Below, in pieces: positions 14,900-22,893 of a DNA stretch of 64,000 nt. A program made the position numbers and the translations under genes. The notes under the pieces were generated by a model. The model made no database searches. It was not told the origin of the DNA and saw nothing but the letters and a program-made list of their open reading frames with translations. Within the stretch, counting starts at the first letter, position 1; the number at the start of each line of letters is the position of its first letter. The stretch comes from Labedaea rhizosphaerae (lineage in GTDB: Bacteria; Actinomycetota; Actinomycetes; Mycobacteriales; Pseudonocardiaceae). The stretch lies in contig NZ_SNXZ01000001.1 in assembly GCF_004362825.1 (NCBI RefSeq), positions 1,302,001 through 1,366,000 on the forward strand, given 5' to 3'.

Positions 14900-15457
14900 G
14901 TGGAACGGGTCGACATAGATGCGTTCGCGCGCGCCATCGACCTGGAGAAGCTCGACGAAGCGCAGTTCGTGAAGCTGATGGAGGTCCTGGACTTCCTGTC
15001 GGTCATGGGCACCGGCATCGAACTCGCGTCCATGCGCACCGAGACGTTCGTGTGGCTGATCGGCAAGGCCTCGCGCGCGCAGCTGGAACACATGATGGAG
15101 CAGCCGAACCTGCGCGAGGTCGTGCTGACCGAGGTCTTCTGCCGGATGACCAACCACGTCAAGACCGACCGAGCCACGACCAACCCGGCCGTCGTGCACT
15201 GGCGCTTCAGCGGCGGCGCGGGCGACGGCGGTTTCGACCGCTACGAAACGGTGCTGGAAGAGGGCACCTGCGTGTCGGGCACCACGCCGACCCGCGACCC
15301 CCGCGCCACGATCACGTTGGCACCGGCGGACTTCCTCCGCGCCGCGACGGGCAACGTGTCGGTCCCGCTGCTGTTCGTCCGCGGCCGCGTGAAGGTCAAG
15401 GGCGACATCGCGTTCGCCGCCGGTATCACCGGCTACTTCGACATCCCCAAGCCCTGA
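14900..15457 (+). CDS. SCP2-like sterol/lipid carrier domain protein, second of a tandem pair
   Basis: A 185-residue paralogue of the preceding protein starting at GTG after a clear GAGGAGG. It has the same two-part layout: a helical N-terminus (VDIDAFARAIDLEKLDEAQFVKLMEVLDF) and an SCP2 domain with VHWRFSGGAGDGGFDRYETVLEEG, PRATITLAPADFLRAATGNVS and VPLLFVRGRVKVKGDIAFAAGITGYFD. The copies are clearly related but well diverged, so the duplication is old. The last 25 bases overlap the convergent hypothetical gene. Its function is inferred to be the same as its neighbour's, perhaps for another ligand. Confidence 0.85.
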   Translation: MERVDIDAFARAIDLEKLDEAQFVKLMEVLDFLSVMGTGIELASMRTETFVWLIGKASRAQLEHMMEQPNLREVVLTEVFCRMTNHVKTDRATTNPAVVHWRFSGGAGDGGFDRYETVLEEGTCVSGTTPTRDPRATITLAPADFLRAATGNVSVPLLFVRGRVKVKGDIAFAAGITGYFDIPKP

Positions 15458-16320
15458 CCCGGGATCATGCGCTTCTGGTAGTCCACCACCACCGACCACA
15501 CCAGCTCCCGCACGTCCCGCGGCGGCCGCTGCGCCACCGGCACGGCCGCCTCCCGCACGCTCACCGGTGCGTCCTCGGGCAGGTCCAGCTCCGGCGCGGG
15601 GCCGGTCAGCAGGTCTCGGCGCGCGGTCCGCGCCGCGCTGACCATCCGGTGGTACTGGCCCCACAGCTGCACCTCGCCACCGGGCCACATGCCCTCGCTC
15701 GCGGACTGGCCGCCGTGGTACCAGTCGGCGAGCTCGTACACCTCGCGCGCCCACTCACGCAGGATCACGGGCGGCGCCGAGAACAACACCACACCGCCGA
15801 GCCGGGCGCAGCGGGTGCCGAAGGGCTCGACCGGGTCCCGGTAGTGCCACCGCGCGGTCGGGCTCACGTGTTCGCGCCAGCGCCGGACCGCGGCGATCTC
15901 CTTGTCCAGCCCCGGTGTCTGGAGCCGGACCGTGCCATCGGGGTTGCCGCGCAAGGGAAGCATCCGCCGCAGCTGCCGGGCCGCCTGCGCCGTCAGCGGC
16001 GTGAGCGGGCCCGGGGCCAGCACGACCGGGTCCGACGGCTCGGCGTCGAACGGGTTCGGGTCCAGGAACGGCCGGTCGATCAGCACGAGCGTGTTCGGCA
16101 CCCGTTGGTAGGCAAGGCCCCACAGCAACCGGCCGAGCAGCCGGCCACCGTGGCTGTCGGTCAGCACGTGCCACGTCTCGTGCTCGTAGTTCGTGGCGAA
16201 GCGCGCCTGCGTGCCGGGGCGCAGGGTGAGCACCGTGTGGTCGACGCCGTCGAGGCGCAGCACGCGCCGGTGCAGCTTCACCCGCGGGCCGACGTCGCGC
16301 GTCGCGTCCGGCCGGATCAC
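15433..16320 (-). CDS. Hypothetical protein, 295 residues
   Basis: The start chosen is the GTG at 16320, which overlaps the VOC gene's stop as GTGA and begins MIRPDATRDVGPRVKLHRRV. The frame is open much further upstream, but that part overlaps the VOC gene. The protein is soluble, rich in Arg and Trp, with RPGTQARFATNYEHETWHVLTDSHGGRLLGRLLWGLAYQRVPNTLVLIDRPFLDPNPFD and a Trp-rich VQLWGQYHRM segment near the end. I do not recognise the family. Translation coupling to the VOC and LysE genes suggests one transcript. Its tail overlaps the SCP2-like gene by 25 bases. Confidence 0.7.
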   Translation of the reverse strand: MIRPDATRDVGPRVKLHRRVLRLDGVDHTVLTLRPGTQARFATNYEHETWHVLTDSHGGRLLGRLLWGLAYQRVPNTLVLIDRPFLDPNPFDAEPSDPVVLAPGPLTPLTAQAARQLRRMLPLRGNPDGTVRLQTPGLDKEIAAVRRWREHVSPTARWHYRDPVEPFGTRCARLGGVVLFSAPPVILREWAREVYELADWYHGGQSASEGMWPGGEVQLWGQYHRMVSAARTARRDLLTGPAPELDLPEDAPVSVREAAVPVAQRPPRDVRELVWSVVVDYQKRMIPGQGLGMSK

Positions 16321-16673
16321 CACGACACCAGGCAGAACGGGTGCCCGACGGGATCGGTGTAGACGCGGAACCGGTCGCCGCCGCCGGGCTGCCGGGTCGC
16401 GCCGATGGCGAGGACCGTGGCCTCGGCGGCTTCCAGGTCGTCGACCCGCACGTCGAAGTGCATCTGCTGCGGCACTTCCCCATCCGGCCACGTCGGTGCT
16501 CGGAAGTCCGCCGCGCGTTGGAAGGCCACGCCCGGCCGGTCCGGCGCGTCGCCGATGACCACCCAGTCCGGCTCGTCCTGGACCCGGACCATGCCCAGCA
16601 ACCGCTGGTAGAACTCCGCGAGCGCGGACGGGTCCGGGCAGTCGACCACGAGGCCGTGCCAGCGCCCGATCAT
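16317..16673 (-). CDS. VOC superfamily (glyoxalase/dioxygenase-like) protein
   Basis: A 118-residue protein with the paired beta-alpha-beta-beta-beta modules of the vicinal oxygen chelate fold. It opens with WHGLVVDCPDPSALAEFYQRLLGM and has QQMHFDVRVDDLEAAEATVLAIGA and FRVYTDPVGHPFCLVSW in the second module. This is the small Glo_EDI/glyoxalase-like subgroup frequent in actinobacteria. Metal ligands (His in HGLVV and MHFDV, Glu-like positions near the end) are only partly typical. The start overlaps the LysE stop by one base and the stop overlaps the next gene by four, so it lies in a tight operon. Substrate unknown. Confidence 0.85.
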   Translation of the reverse strand: MIGRWHGLVVDCPDPSALAEFYQRLLGMVRVQDEPDWVVIGDAPDRPGVAFQRAADFRAPTWPDGEVPQQMHFDVRVDDLEAAEATVLAIGATRQPGGGDRFRVYTDPVGHPFCLVSW

Positions 16674-17305
16674 CAGTCGGCCTTGCTGGTGAAGGCGACC
16701 TTCACGCCGAGCCCGATCATGACCAGCCCGCCGGTCCCGCCGACCACCGCCAGCCGCCGCGGCGACCTGGCGAACCAGGCCCGCGCCGTGCCGGCGATCA
16801 TCGCCCAGAGGCTGTCCGACACCAACGCGATCAACGGGAACACCGCGCCCAGCACCAGCATCTGCACCGGTGGGTTGCTCACCGACGACCCCAGGTACTG
16901 CGGCAGCACGAGCGCCAGGAACACGATCGACTTCGGGTTGGCGAAGCCGACCACGAAGCCGTCGACCACCAGCCGGCTGGTGCGCTTCGGCGTGACGTCG
17001 GCGTCCAGGGTCAGCTCGCCCCGCCGCCGGATCGCGCGGACGCCCAGGTAGATCAGATATCCGGCGCCGATCAGCTTCACCACGGTGAAGACCTCGACCG
17101 ACCGCTCGAGCAACGCGCCGATGCCGACGGCCACGGCCGCCACCTGCGCGTACACGCCGACGGCGTTGCCGAGCACGGTGACCAGCGCCGCACGCCGGCC
17201 GACGGTCAGCGCCCGGCTGATCGTGAACAGCACGCTCGGGCCCGGCACGATGATCAGCAAGAAAGACAGCAGACCGAACGCGAGGAACGCATCACCGGAA
17301 GGCAT
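16673..17305 (-). CDS. LysE/RhtB family translocator
   Basis: A 210-residue inner-membrane exporter with six predicted helices. The family's first-helix motif is present as FLLIIVPGPSVLFTISRALTVGRRAAL, followed by GAGYLIYLGVRAIRRR and the helix pair FVVGFANPKSIVFLALVLPQY. The length is typical (~205). LysE/RhtB proteins export amino acids or derivatives; which one is not visible. It leads a three-gene run with the VOC protein and an unknown protein, with one-base and four-base overlaps. Confidence 0.92.
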   Translation of the reverse strand: MPSGDAFLAFGLLSFLLIIVPGPSVLFTISRALTVGRRAALVTVLGNAVGVYAQVAAVAVGIGALLERSVEVFTVVKLIGAGYLIYLGVRAIRRRGELTLDADVTPKRTSRLVVDGFVVGFANPKSIVFLALVLPQYLGSSVSNPPVQMLVLGAVFPLIALVSDSLWAMIAGTARAWFARSPRRLAVVGGTGGLVMIGLGVKVAFTSKAD

Positions 17306-17318
17306 CCCCCGACCGTAG

Positions 17319-17798
17319 CTAGTGACCCCGCCGCGCTGAAGCGATTTGCTCCATCATCGCGGGCAGCCCGTACCAGCGCACCGCCGACACGACCTCGTCG
17401 GCCAGCGACTCGAACGGGCGCCCGGCGTCCAGTTCCCACCACATCTCGCCGATGGGGAAGCCGCCGACGCTGATCAGCTCACCGATGCGCGCCGACCAAC
17501 CGGGCGCGGAGGGCTGGGGGCGCGAGCCGTAGTAGGGCCGGACTCGTAACTGCTCGTCCCACTCGTTGCGCCGGACCACGCTCAGGTCCGCGGTGAACCG
17601 GACGTAGCTCGTCGACGCCGCGTTGGCCTGCTGGAGCGTGACCTGCGCGTAATAACCGTCGATGCTCGCGCGGAACGTGTGGCCGGACCCGATGAAGCCG
17701 TAGCCGCGAAGGCCCGGCGCGAGCCGGCTCTGCACCATCAGCCGGAACCAACCCTGCGCACTGAGCTCTGCACCCGACGCCACGACACGCTCCCTCAT
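17319..17798 (-). CDS. DUF4304 family protein
   Basis: A 159-residue soluble protein starting MRERVVASGAELSAQGWFRLM. The frame is open further upstream, but that part is Arg-rich and unlike the family. Its body has the DUF4304 look: a helix ending LAPGLRGYGFIGSGHTFRASIDGYYAQVTLQQANAASTSYVRFTADLSVV followed by a Trp-rich second half. Function of the family is unknown; members resemble small cytoplasmic proteins sometimes found near toxin-immunity loci. It lies 13 bases before the LysE gene in the same direction, so it may head that transcript. Confidence 0.75.
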   Translation of the reverse strand: MRERVVASGAELSAQGWFRLMVQSRLAPGLRGYGFIGSGHTFRASIDGYYAQVTLQQANAASTSYVRFTADLSVVRRNEWDEQLRVRPYYGSRPQPSAPGWSARIGELISVGGFPIGEMWWELDAGRPFESLADEVVSAVRWYGLPAMMEQIASARRGH

Positions 17799-18133
17799 CC
17801 GGCCGGGTGGCGACCCGGCAGACCGTGCATGGGCTCTTTCGCGCCCATTGTTCCGTGTCTCCGGTCCCACGTGCTCACCGGTTCCGCTTCGGCATGCGCC
17901 GAACGGTCGTACGCATACCCCGGATCGGCCTCAACAAGGCCAATTGTTACGGGTCTGTGTTTATCAGGACCGACACGGGGGAGGCGTCCGCCGACGATGG
18001 CCTGACGCGGGGTGCGGGGGAATCCGCTGTCACTCACCCGCGGGGGTGAGTTTCCTGGAGTTGCGTCTTGGCACGTCACGAGCCGGAACTTCGGTCGTCC
18101 CGATCACGGACGGGTGACACCTGAGGAGGACGG
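17799..18133. other. Intergenic region before the response regulator
   Basis: No gene is supported here. A perfect hairpin (ACTCACCC, 18032-18039, with GGGTGAGT, 18044-18051) lies ~85 bases upstream of the response-regulator ATG and may be an operator or leader structure. GAGGAGG at 18124-18130 is its ribosome binding site. Confidence 0.5.
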
Positions 18134-18910
18134 ATGCCACCAGACGTCGAGAAGCGACGCACCGCCCGGATCGGCCCGGCGATCGGCAAGCTGGACCACC
18201 GGGGCCGGCCCGGCATCGGGGTGGCGCTCGTCGACGCCGTCCCCCTGTTCCGGGACGGCCTGACCGCGCTCGTCGCGCGCACGCCCGGCCTGGCCTGGGT
18301 GGGCGCCGCCGACAGCGCGAACGCGGCGTTACAGATGTGCGAGCGCCTACGGCCCGACGTCGTGCTGGTCGACTCCGAGGTCGACCCGCGCAACCAGCTG
18401 GCGCAACTGCTCGCCGGGACCGACCGGCACCAGAACGTGCTGTTGATCGTGCACGACCGGCACCGCACCACGCACTACCTGGGCAGCGCGTTCGCCGCCG
18501 GGGTGCAGGGCGCGATCCCCCGCTCGGCCGATCCGCACCGGATCGTCGAGGCGATCCGGACCGTGCACGCCGAGCGCCGTTACGTCGACCCCGGTCTCGC
18601 CGCCGCGGTCGCGGCGCCGCGGACCCGGCTGGTCGACGGCGTCGGCTCGCTGCAGCCGCTGTCCCGCCGGGAGTTCCAGGTGCTCCAGCTGATCGCCGAC
18701 GGCCTGGAGAACCAGGCCATCGCCAAGATCCTCTTCGTCTCCGTCGAGACGGTGCGCACCCACGTCAAGAGCATCCTGCGCAAGCTCGCCGCACGAGACC
18801 GCACGCACGCGGTGGCCGTCGCTTTCCGGGCCGGCGTGCTGACCGTGGCCGCCGAGGTCACGCCGCTGCGCGCGCTCGATTCGGCGCGCCCTAGGGCCGC
18901 GCGAGACTGA
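18134..18910 (+). CDS. NarL/LuxR-type response regulator with atypical receiver
   Basis: A 258-residue regulator. The receiver (~30-145) has the acidic residue in VALVDAVPLFRDGL and the phospho-Asp site VVLVDSEVD. The conserved Lys near the end of the domain is missing: the loop reads GAIPRS instead of the usual G-x-x-x-K. Residues ~172-235 are a GerE-type helix-turn-helix (LSRREFQVLQLIADGLENQAIAKILFVSVETVRTHVKSILRKL). No histidine kinase is adjacent. The missing Lys suggests weak or phosphorylation-independent signalling, an inference. It is separate from fadE5 (19025), which has its own operators. Confidence 0.88.
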   Translation: MPPDVEKRRTARIGPAIGKLDHRGRPGIGVALVDAVPLFRDGLTALVARTPGLAWVGAADSANAALQMCERLRPDVVLVDSEVDPRNQLAQLLAGTDRHQNVLLIVHDRHRTTHYLGSAFAAGVQGAIPRSADPHRIVEAIRTVHAERRYVDPGLAAAVAAPRTRLVDGVGSLQPLSRREFQVLQLIADGLENQAIAKILFVSVETVRTHVKSILRKLAARDRTHAVAVAFRAGVLTVAAEVTPLRALDSARPRAARD

Positions 18911-18960
18911 CCTGCTGCACTGAGTTCCCAGCCACAAATGGGTGAGCGCCTTGCCGGGGG

Positions 18961-18998
18961 TTACCGGCAAGTAATATCCTGTTGTTACCGACGAGTAG
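18961..18998. promoter_or_regulatory. Paired 14-bp operators upstream of fadE5
   Basis: TTACCGGCAAGTAA (18961-18974) and TTACCGACGAGTAG (18985-18998) match the motif at fadA2/fabG4. Here the centres are 24 bases apart rather than 16. The second ends 26 bases before the ATG. Confidence 0.75.
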
Positions 18999-19024
18999 TA
19001 CGCGCGGCACACGGGGAGCAGCAG

Positions 19025-20875
19025 ATGGGCCACTACAAGAGCAATCTCCGGGACCTCGAGTTCAACCTCTTCGAGGTGCTCGGCATCCAGGAGTACCTGG
19101 GCACGGGCCCCTTCGCCGAGGCCGACCCGGACACCGCGCGGACCGTGCTGTCCGAGCTGAACAAGCTGGCCACGGGCGTGGTCGCGGATTCGCTGGTCGA
19201 CGGCGACCGCAACCCGCCGGTGTTCCACCCGGACAAGCACGACGTGACGATGCCCGAGTCGGTCAAGAAGGCGTTGCACGCCATCGTGGAGAACGGCTGG
19301 GACCGCATCTCGCTGAGCTCCGAGCTCGGCGGCTTCGGCATCCCGCCGTCGGTCGCGTGGGCGGCCGCCGAGCTCATCCTCGGCGCGAACCCGGCCGTGT
19401 TCTTCTACATGGCGGGCAAGACGTTCGCCCAGATCGTGCACAACAACGGCACCGACGAGCAGAAGCGCTGGGCCGAGAACTTCATCGAGCGCGACTGGGG
19501 CTCGACCATGGTGCTCACCGAGCCCGACGCGGGCTCCGACGTGGGCGCCGGCCGGGCCAAGGCGTTCAAGCAGGACGACGGCTCCTGGCACATCGAGGGC
19601 GTCAAGCGGTTCATCACCGGTGCCGCCCAGGAGGACATGAGCGAGAACATCATCCACTTGGTGCTCGCGCGTCCCGAGGGCCCCGGCATCGAGACCAAGC
19701 CCGGCACCAAGGGCCTTGGCCTGTTCCTGGTCCCGATGCACCACTTCGACCCGAAGACCGGCGAGCTGACCGGCGAGCGCAACGGCGCCTTCGTCACAGG
19801 AGTCGAGCACAAGATGGGCATCAAGGGCTCGACCACGTGCGAGCTCACCTTCGGCCAGCACGGCGTGCCCGCGAAGGGCTGGCTGCTGGGCGAGGAGATC
19901 AACGGCATCGCGCAGATGTTCGACGTCATCGAGCACGCGCGGATGATGGTCGGCACCAAGGCCATCTCCACGCTGTCGACGGCCTACCTGAACGCGCTGG
20001 AGTACGCCAAGGAGCGCGTGCAGGGCGCCGACCTGACCCAGATGCTCGACAAGACCGCGCCGCGCGTGACCATCACGCACCACCCGGACGTGCGGCGCAG
20101 CCTGCTCAAGCAGAAGGCGTACACCGAGGGCATGCGCGGGCTGTACTTCTACACCGCGCAGTTCCAGGACAAGATCGCGCTGGGCAAGGCGTCGGGCGCG
20201 GACGTGTCGCTCGAGGTGGCGGTGAACGACCTGCTGCTGCCGATCGTCAAGGGCGTCGGCTCCGAGCGTGGCTGGGCCATGCTGAACGAGTCGCTGCAGA
20301 CCCTCGGCGGCTCCGGCTTCCTGCAGGACTACCCGCTCGAGCAGTACATCCGCGACGGCAAGATCGACAGCCTGTACGAGGGCACGACGGCCATCCAGTC
20401 CATGGACTTCTTCTTCCGGAAGATCATCCGGGACAAGGGCAAGGCGCTGGGCTTCCTCGCCGGCGAGATCACCGGCTTCATCGACTCCGAGGCCGGCAAC
20501 GGCCGGTTGAAGGAGGAGCGCGCGCTGCTCAAGCAGGCGCTCGAGGACGTGCAGGGCATCCTGGGCTCGCTGGTCGGCTACCTGACCGCGTCACAGGAGG
20601 ACACGGCGAACCTCTACAAGGTCGGCCAGCACACGGTCCGGCTGCTGCTCGCCGCGGGCGACCTGGTGATCGGCTGGCAGCTGCAGCGCCAGGCCGAGAT
20701 CGCCCTGGCCAAGCTCGGCGGCGAGGTGCCGGCCAAGGACAAGCCGTTCTACGAGGGCAAGGTCGCGGCCGCCCGGTTCTTCGCCAAGACCGTGCTCCCG
20801 ACGATCACGGCCGAACGCAAGATCGTCGAAATGGCCGACAACTCCCTGATGGAGCTGGACGAGGCCGCCTTCTGA
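19025..20875 (+). CDS. fadE5: Acyl-CoA dehydrogenase (FadE5-like, long form)
   Basis: A 616-residue flavoprotein that introduces the trans-2 double bond into acyl-CoA and passes electrons to ETF. It is the ~610-residue form with extended N- and C-termini found as FadE5 (Rv0244c) in mycobacteria, not the ~400-residue form. Visible are [16 protein letters not shown] (FAD/substrate site), [38 protein letters not shown] and the late [13 protein letters not shown] with the catalytic-region Glu. The ATG at 19025 follows GGGGAGCAG. The two upstream palindromes tie it to the fadA2/fabG4 and etfD promoters. Confidence 0.95.
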   Translation: MGHYKSNLRDLEFNLFEVLGIQEYLGTGPFAEADPDTARTVLSELNKLATGVVADSLVDGDRNPPVFHPDKHDVTMPESVKKALHAIVENGWDRISLSSELGGFGIPPSVAWAAAELILGANPAVFFYMAGKTFAQIVHNNGTDEQKRWAENFIERDWGSTMVLTEPDAGSDVGAGRAKAFKQDDGSWHIEGVKRFITGAAQEDMSENIIHLVLARPEGPGIETKPGTKGLGLFLVPMHHFDPKTGELTGERNGAFVTGVEHKMGIKGSTTCELTFGQHGVPAKGWLLGEEINGIAQMFDVIEHARMMVGTKAISTLSTAYLNALEYAKERVQGADLTQMLDKTAPRVTITHHPDVRRSLLKQKAYTEGMRGLYFYTAQFQDKIALGKASGADVSLEVAVNDLLLPIVKGVGSERGWAMLNESLQTLGGSGFLQDYPLEQYIRDGKIDSLYEGTTAIQSMDFFFRKIIRDKGKALGFLAGEITGFIDSEAGNGRLKEERALLKQALEDVQGILGSLVGYLTASQEDTANLYKVGQHTVRLLLAAGDLVIGWQLQRQAEIALAKLGGEVPAKDKPFYEGKVAAARFFAKTVLPTITAERKIVEMADNSLMELDEAAF

Positions 20876-20972
20876 TGATTCATCTCGTTTGACGATGGCG
20901 GTGATGCGGGTACCTCTCTGCCAGAGGCGCTGACTTCGCGGAGGTCAGCACAGGGCACTAGAGGGAGCACCG

Positions 20973-21251
20973 ATGAGTGTCACCGGAATCATCACCGCCA
21001 TCGTGATCGGGTTGATCCTCGGCGTGCTTGGCCGCGTGGTTGCGCCGGGCAAGCAGTCGATCCCGATCTGGCTGACCATCGTGGTCGGCATCATCGCCGC
21101 ATTCATCGGCACGGCGCTCGCCCGGGCGTTCGGCGTCGACCAGACCAGCGGCATCGACTGGATCGAACTGATCCTGCAGATCATCGTCGCGGCGGTGGGC
21201 GTTTCGCTGGTCGCCGGCTTCTACGGCAGGCGGCGCGGCGTAACCCGGTAA
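20973..21251 (+). CDS. GlsB/YeaQ/YmgE family stress membrane protein
   Basis: A 92-residue membrane protein with three helices (about 4-24, 31-50 and 63-84). It has the family's Gly-rich packing: IGLILGVLGRVVAPGKQSIPIWLTIVVGIIAAFIGTALAR. Members are induced by general or envelope stress, but their mechanism is not established. GGGAGCACC precedes the ATG. It is a single-gene unit with a strong terminator directly after it. The ~120-nt dispersed repeat lies beyond. Confidence 0.92.
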   Translation: MSVTGIITAIVIGLILGVLGRVVAPGKQSIPIWLTIVVGIIAAFIGTALARAFGVDQTSGIDWIELILQIIVAAVGVSLVAGFYGRRRGVTR

Positions 21252-21263
21252 ACCTGCAGAACC

Positions 21264-21300
21264 GGAAAGGCCCGGCGGGTACATCCCGCCGGGCCTTTCC
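21264..21300 (+). terminator. Terminator after the GlsB/YeaQ gene
   Basis: A 16-bp perfect stem (21264-21279 with 21285-21300) with a 5-nt loop ends in CCTTTCC. It begins 13 bases after the stop codon. Confidence 0.88.
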
Positions 21301-21376
21301 ATGCGCCCACCCGGTCCATCAGGCGGGCATTTCGACGTGAGGCAACGACTCACCCCGAGGGCTTCCCTGCGTCGGG

Positions 21377-21496
21377 TTATCCACAGGAGCCCGGTTGTCC
21401 ACAGATCCACTTCGCGCGCCCCACACCCCCTTTCACCTCGATAGACTGGCATTAAGGGGTGCCCCCGGGAGGGTGGGGCTGCCTTCGCGCGCGAGG
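21377..21496 (+). repeat. Dispersed ~120-nt intergenic repeat, copy 1
   Basis: The copy starts with two DnaA-box-like sequences 18 bases apart (TTATCCACA and TTGTCCACA). GCGCCCCACACCCC, then ACCTCGATAGACTGG, then GGGGTGCCCCCGGGA and TTCGCGCGCG follow. The reverse complement of 43990-44112 carries the same blocks in the same order and spacing, with roughly 85% or more identity by eye. It lies past the terminator of a plus-strand gene and before a convergent gene. TAGACT could be a -10 element, but no matching -35 is seen. Confidence 0.8.
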
Positions 21497-21502
21497 CGAA
21501 AG

Positions 21503-21550
21503 CGCACCAAAGCCCGGCGGTTCACCCCGAACCCGCGGGCCTTTTGGTGC
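21503..21550 (+). terminator. First of two tandem terminator-like hairpins
   Basis: Arms 21503-21520 and 21532-21550 (GCACCAAA...TTTTGGTGC outside, an imperfect CCCGGCGG/CCCGCGGG inside) form a long hairpin with four T in the descending arm. It resembles the hairpin at 21621-21657 together with the flanking GCGCGCGAGGCG. Confidence 0.65.
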
Positions 21551-21620
21551 CTGCTCGGCCCGGCCCCCTAGAACCCACCAGAGGACTGGGCTGCTGTCGC
21601 GCGCGAGGCGGAAACACACC

Positions 21621-21657
21621 AAAGGCCCGGCGGTTCACCTCGAACCGCCGGGCCTTT
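21621..21657. terminator. Bidirectional terminator before the DUF1206 gene end
   Basis: A perfect 16-bp stem (21621-21636 with 21642-21657) has AAA on the left arm and TTT on the right, so it works on either strand. It lies 11 bases past the DUF1206 stop on the minus strand. Confidence 0.88.
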
Positions 21658-21668
21658 TCGGTGCGTGC

Positions 21669-22475
21669 TCAGCCGCGTTGGGCTCGGGCCGCGCCGAAGC
21701 AGTAGATGCCGAACGCCGCGAACCCCAAGGCCACCACCACCAGGATGACCACGCCGAACGGCTGCGCCCCCAGCGTCTTCAACGCCGCGTCGAGGCCGCC
21801 GGCCTTGCCTGCGTTCGAGTCGAGCGCCGCGGTGCCGATCAGGATCCCCACCACGCCGATCGCCACGCCCTTCGCGATGTAGCCCGCCACCCCGGCCCGC
21901 CGCACCCACTGCTGCGTGCCGCGGGGCAGCTCGACGACGTTGAGGTCCTCCATGAACGTCTTGCGCACCCCGGTCACGATCTGCGCGATCCCCGCGCCGA
22001 TCACGGCGAGCGCCACGATCCCGACCAACACCCGGCCGGCGGGCAACGACAGCAGCTTGGCCGTCATCTCCTTCTGCGAGCTGTCGCTGGACTGCCCGCC
22101 CGACCCGGCCGCGAACTTGATCGCGTACGTCCCGATCGCCAGCGCCACGATGCCGCGGACCACCGCGCCGATCTTCTTCATCACCCGCTTGCGGCCCGCT
22201 TCGATCCAGTGGAAACCGGTCGCCGCCAGCAACAGCTGCCACAACCCGAACGCGAGCAGCCCGATGGCCAGCACCCAGAGGAGGACCTTGCCGAACCCGC
22301 CCTGCGCCACGGTGGCGACCGCGCCGTGCTGGTCGGCCTCTTTGCCGGAGTCACCGAACGCCACCTGCAGGGCCAGGTAGGCGATCAGCAGGTGCACCAC
22401 GCCGTAGCAGGCCTGGCCGATCCGGCCGAAGACCTCCACCGGCCTGCTGCGTCTTACCTCGTTCGCTGTGCTCAC
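21669..22475 (-). CDS. DUF1206 integral membrane protein
   Basis: A 268-residue protein made of three repeats of a two-helix unit, six helices in all. Each unit has a Gly-rich start: FGRIGQACYGVVHLLIAYLAL, IGAVVRGIVALAIGTYAIKFA and RAGVAGYIAKGVAIGVVGILIGTAAL. This is the DUF1206 pattern, known only as a conserved membrane family in actinobacteria and some others. There is no signal peptide beyond the first helix. Transport or stress roles have been guessed but not shown. It is a single gene with a bidirectional terminator. Confidence 0.9.
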   Translation of the reverse strand: MSTANEVRRSRPVEVFGRIGQACYGVVHLLIAYLALQVAFGDSGKEADQHGAVATVAQGGFGKVLLWVLAIGLLAFGLWQLLLAATGFHWIEAGRKRVMKKIGAVVRGIVALAIGTYAIKFAAGSGGQSSDSSQKEMTAKLLSLPAGRVLVGIVALAVIGAGIAQIVTGVRKTFMEDLNVVELPRGTQQWVRRAGVAGYIAKGVAIGVVGILIGTAALDSNAGKAGGLDAALKTLGAQPFGVVILVVVALGFAAFGIYCFGAARAQRG

Positions 22476-22559
22476 TTCGCGCCTCCCAAGGGTTCTTGGG
22501 AAGTGTTGCCCGGCCGTCGAGCACCCGCCGGAATTGCTAGGCCGTTCGGCCCAGTGACG

Positions 22560-22886
22560 TCAGAGGTAGAGGCCCGTCCCGTGCTCGATGCGCTCGGAGG
22601 CCACCGCGTGCACGTCGCGTTCGCGCATCACCAGGTAGGTCCGGCCCTGCACCTCGACCTCGAGCTGGTCGTCGGGGTTGAACAGCACCCGGTCGCCGAC
22701 CTTCACCGTGCGCGCGTTGGTGCCGACGCCGTGCACGTCGCCCCAGGCCAGTCTGCGTGCCACCTGCGCCGTCGCCGGGATCACGATCCCGCCGCTGGAG
22801 CGGCGCTCCCCTTCCTCCGGCGTGAGCTGCACGAGCACGCGGTCGTGCAGCATCTGGATCTCGAGCTTCTGTGGGGGCACGGGCAA
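22560..22886 (-). CDS. Orphan GroES-like co-chaperonin
   Basis: A 108-residue protein with the GroES fold: IQMLHDRVLVQLTPEEGERRSSGGIVIPATAQ matches the N-terminal strand and the mobile loop. VKVGDRVLFNPDDQLEVEVQGRTYLVMRERDVHAV matches the C-terminal barrel. Compared with classic GroES (~97 residues) the mobile loop is less typical, and the end is longer (ASERIEHGTGLYL). No groEL is adjacent, whereas the usual actinobacterial groES is followed by groEL1. A paralogue with a specialised client or ring partner is inferred. The start lies seven bases after the upstream NHL gene's stop, so the two are one operon. Confidence 0.88.
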   Translation of the reverse strand: MPVPPQKLEIQMLHDRVLVQLTPEEGERRSSGGIVIPATAQVARRLAWGDVHGVGTNARTVKVGDRVLFNPDDQLEVEVQGRTYLVMRERDVHAVASERIEHGTGLYL

Positions 22887-22893
22887 ATCGTAG

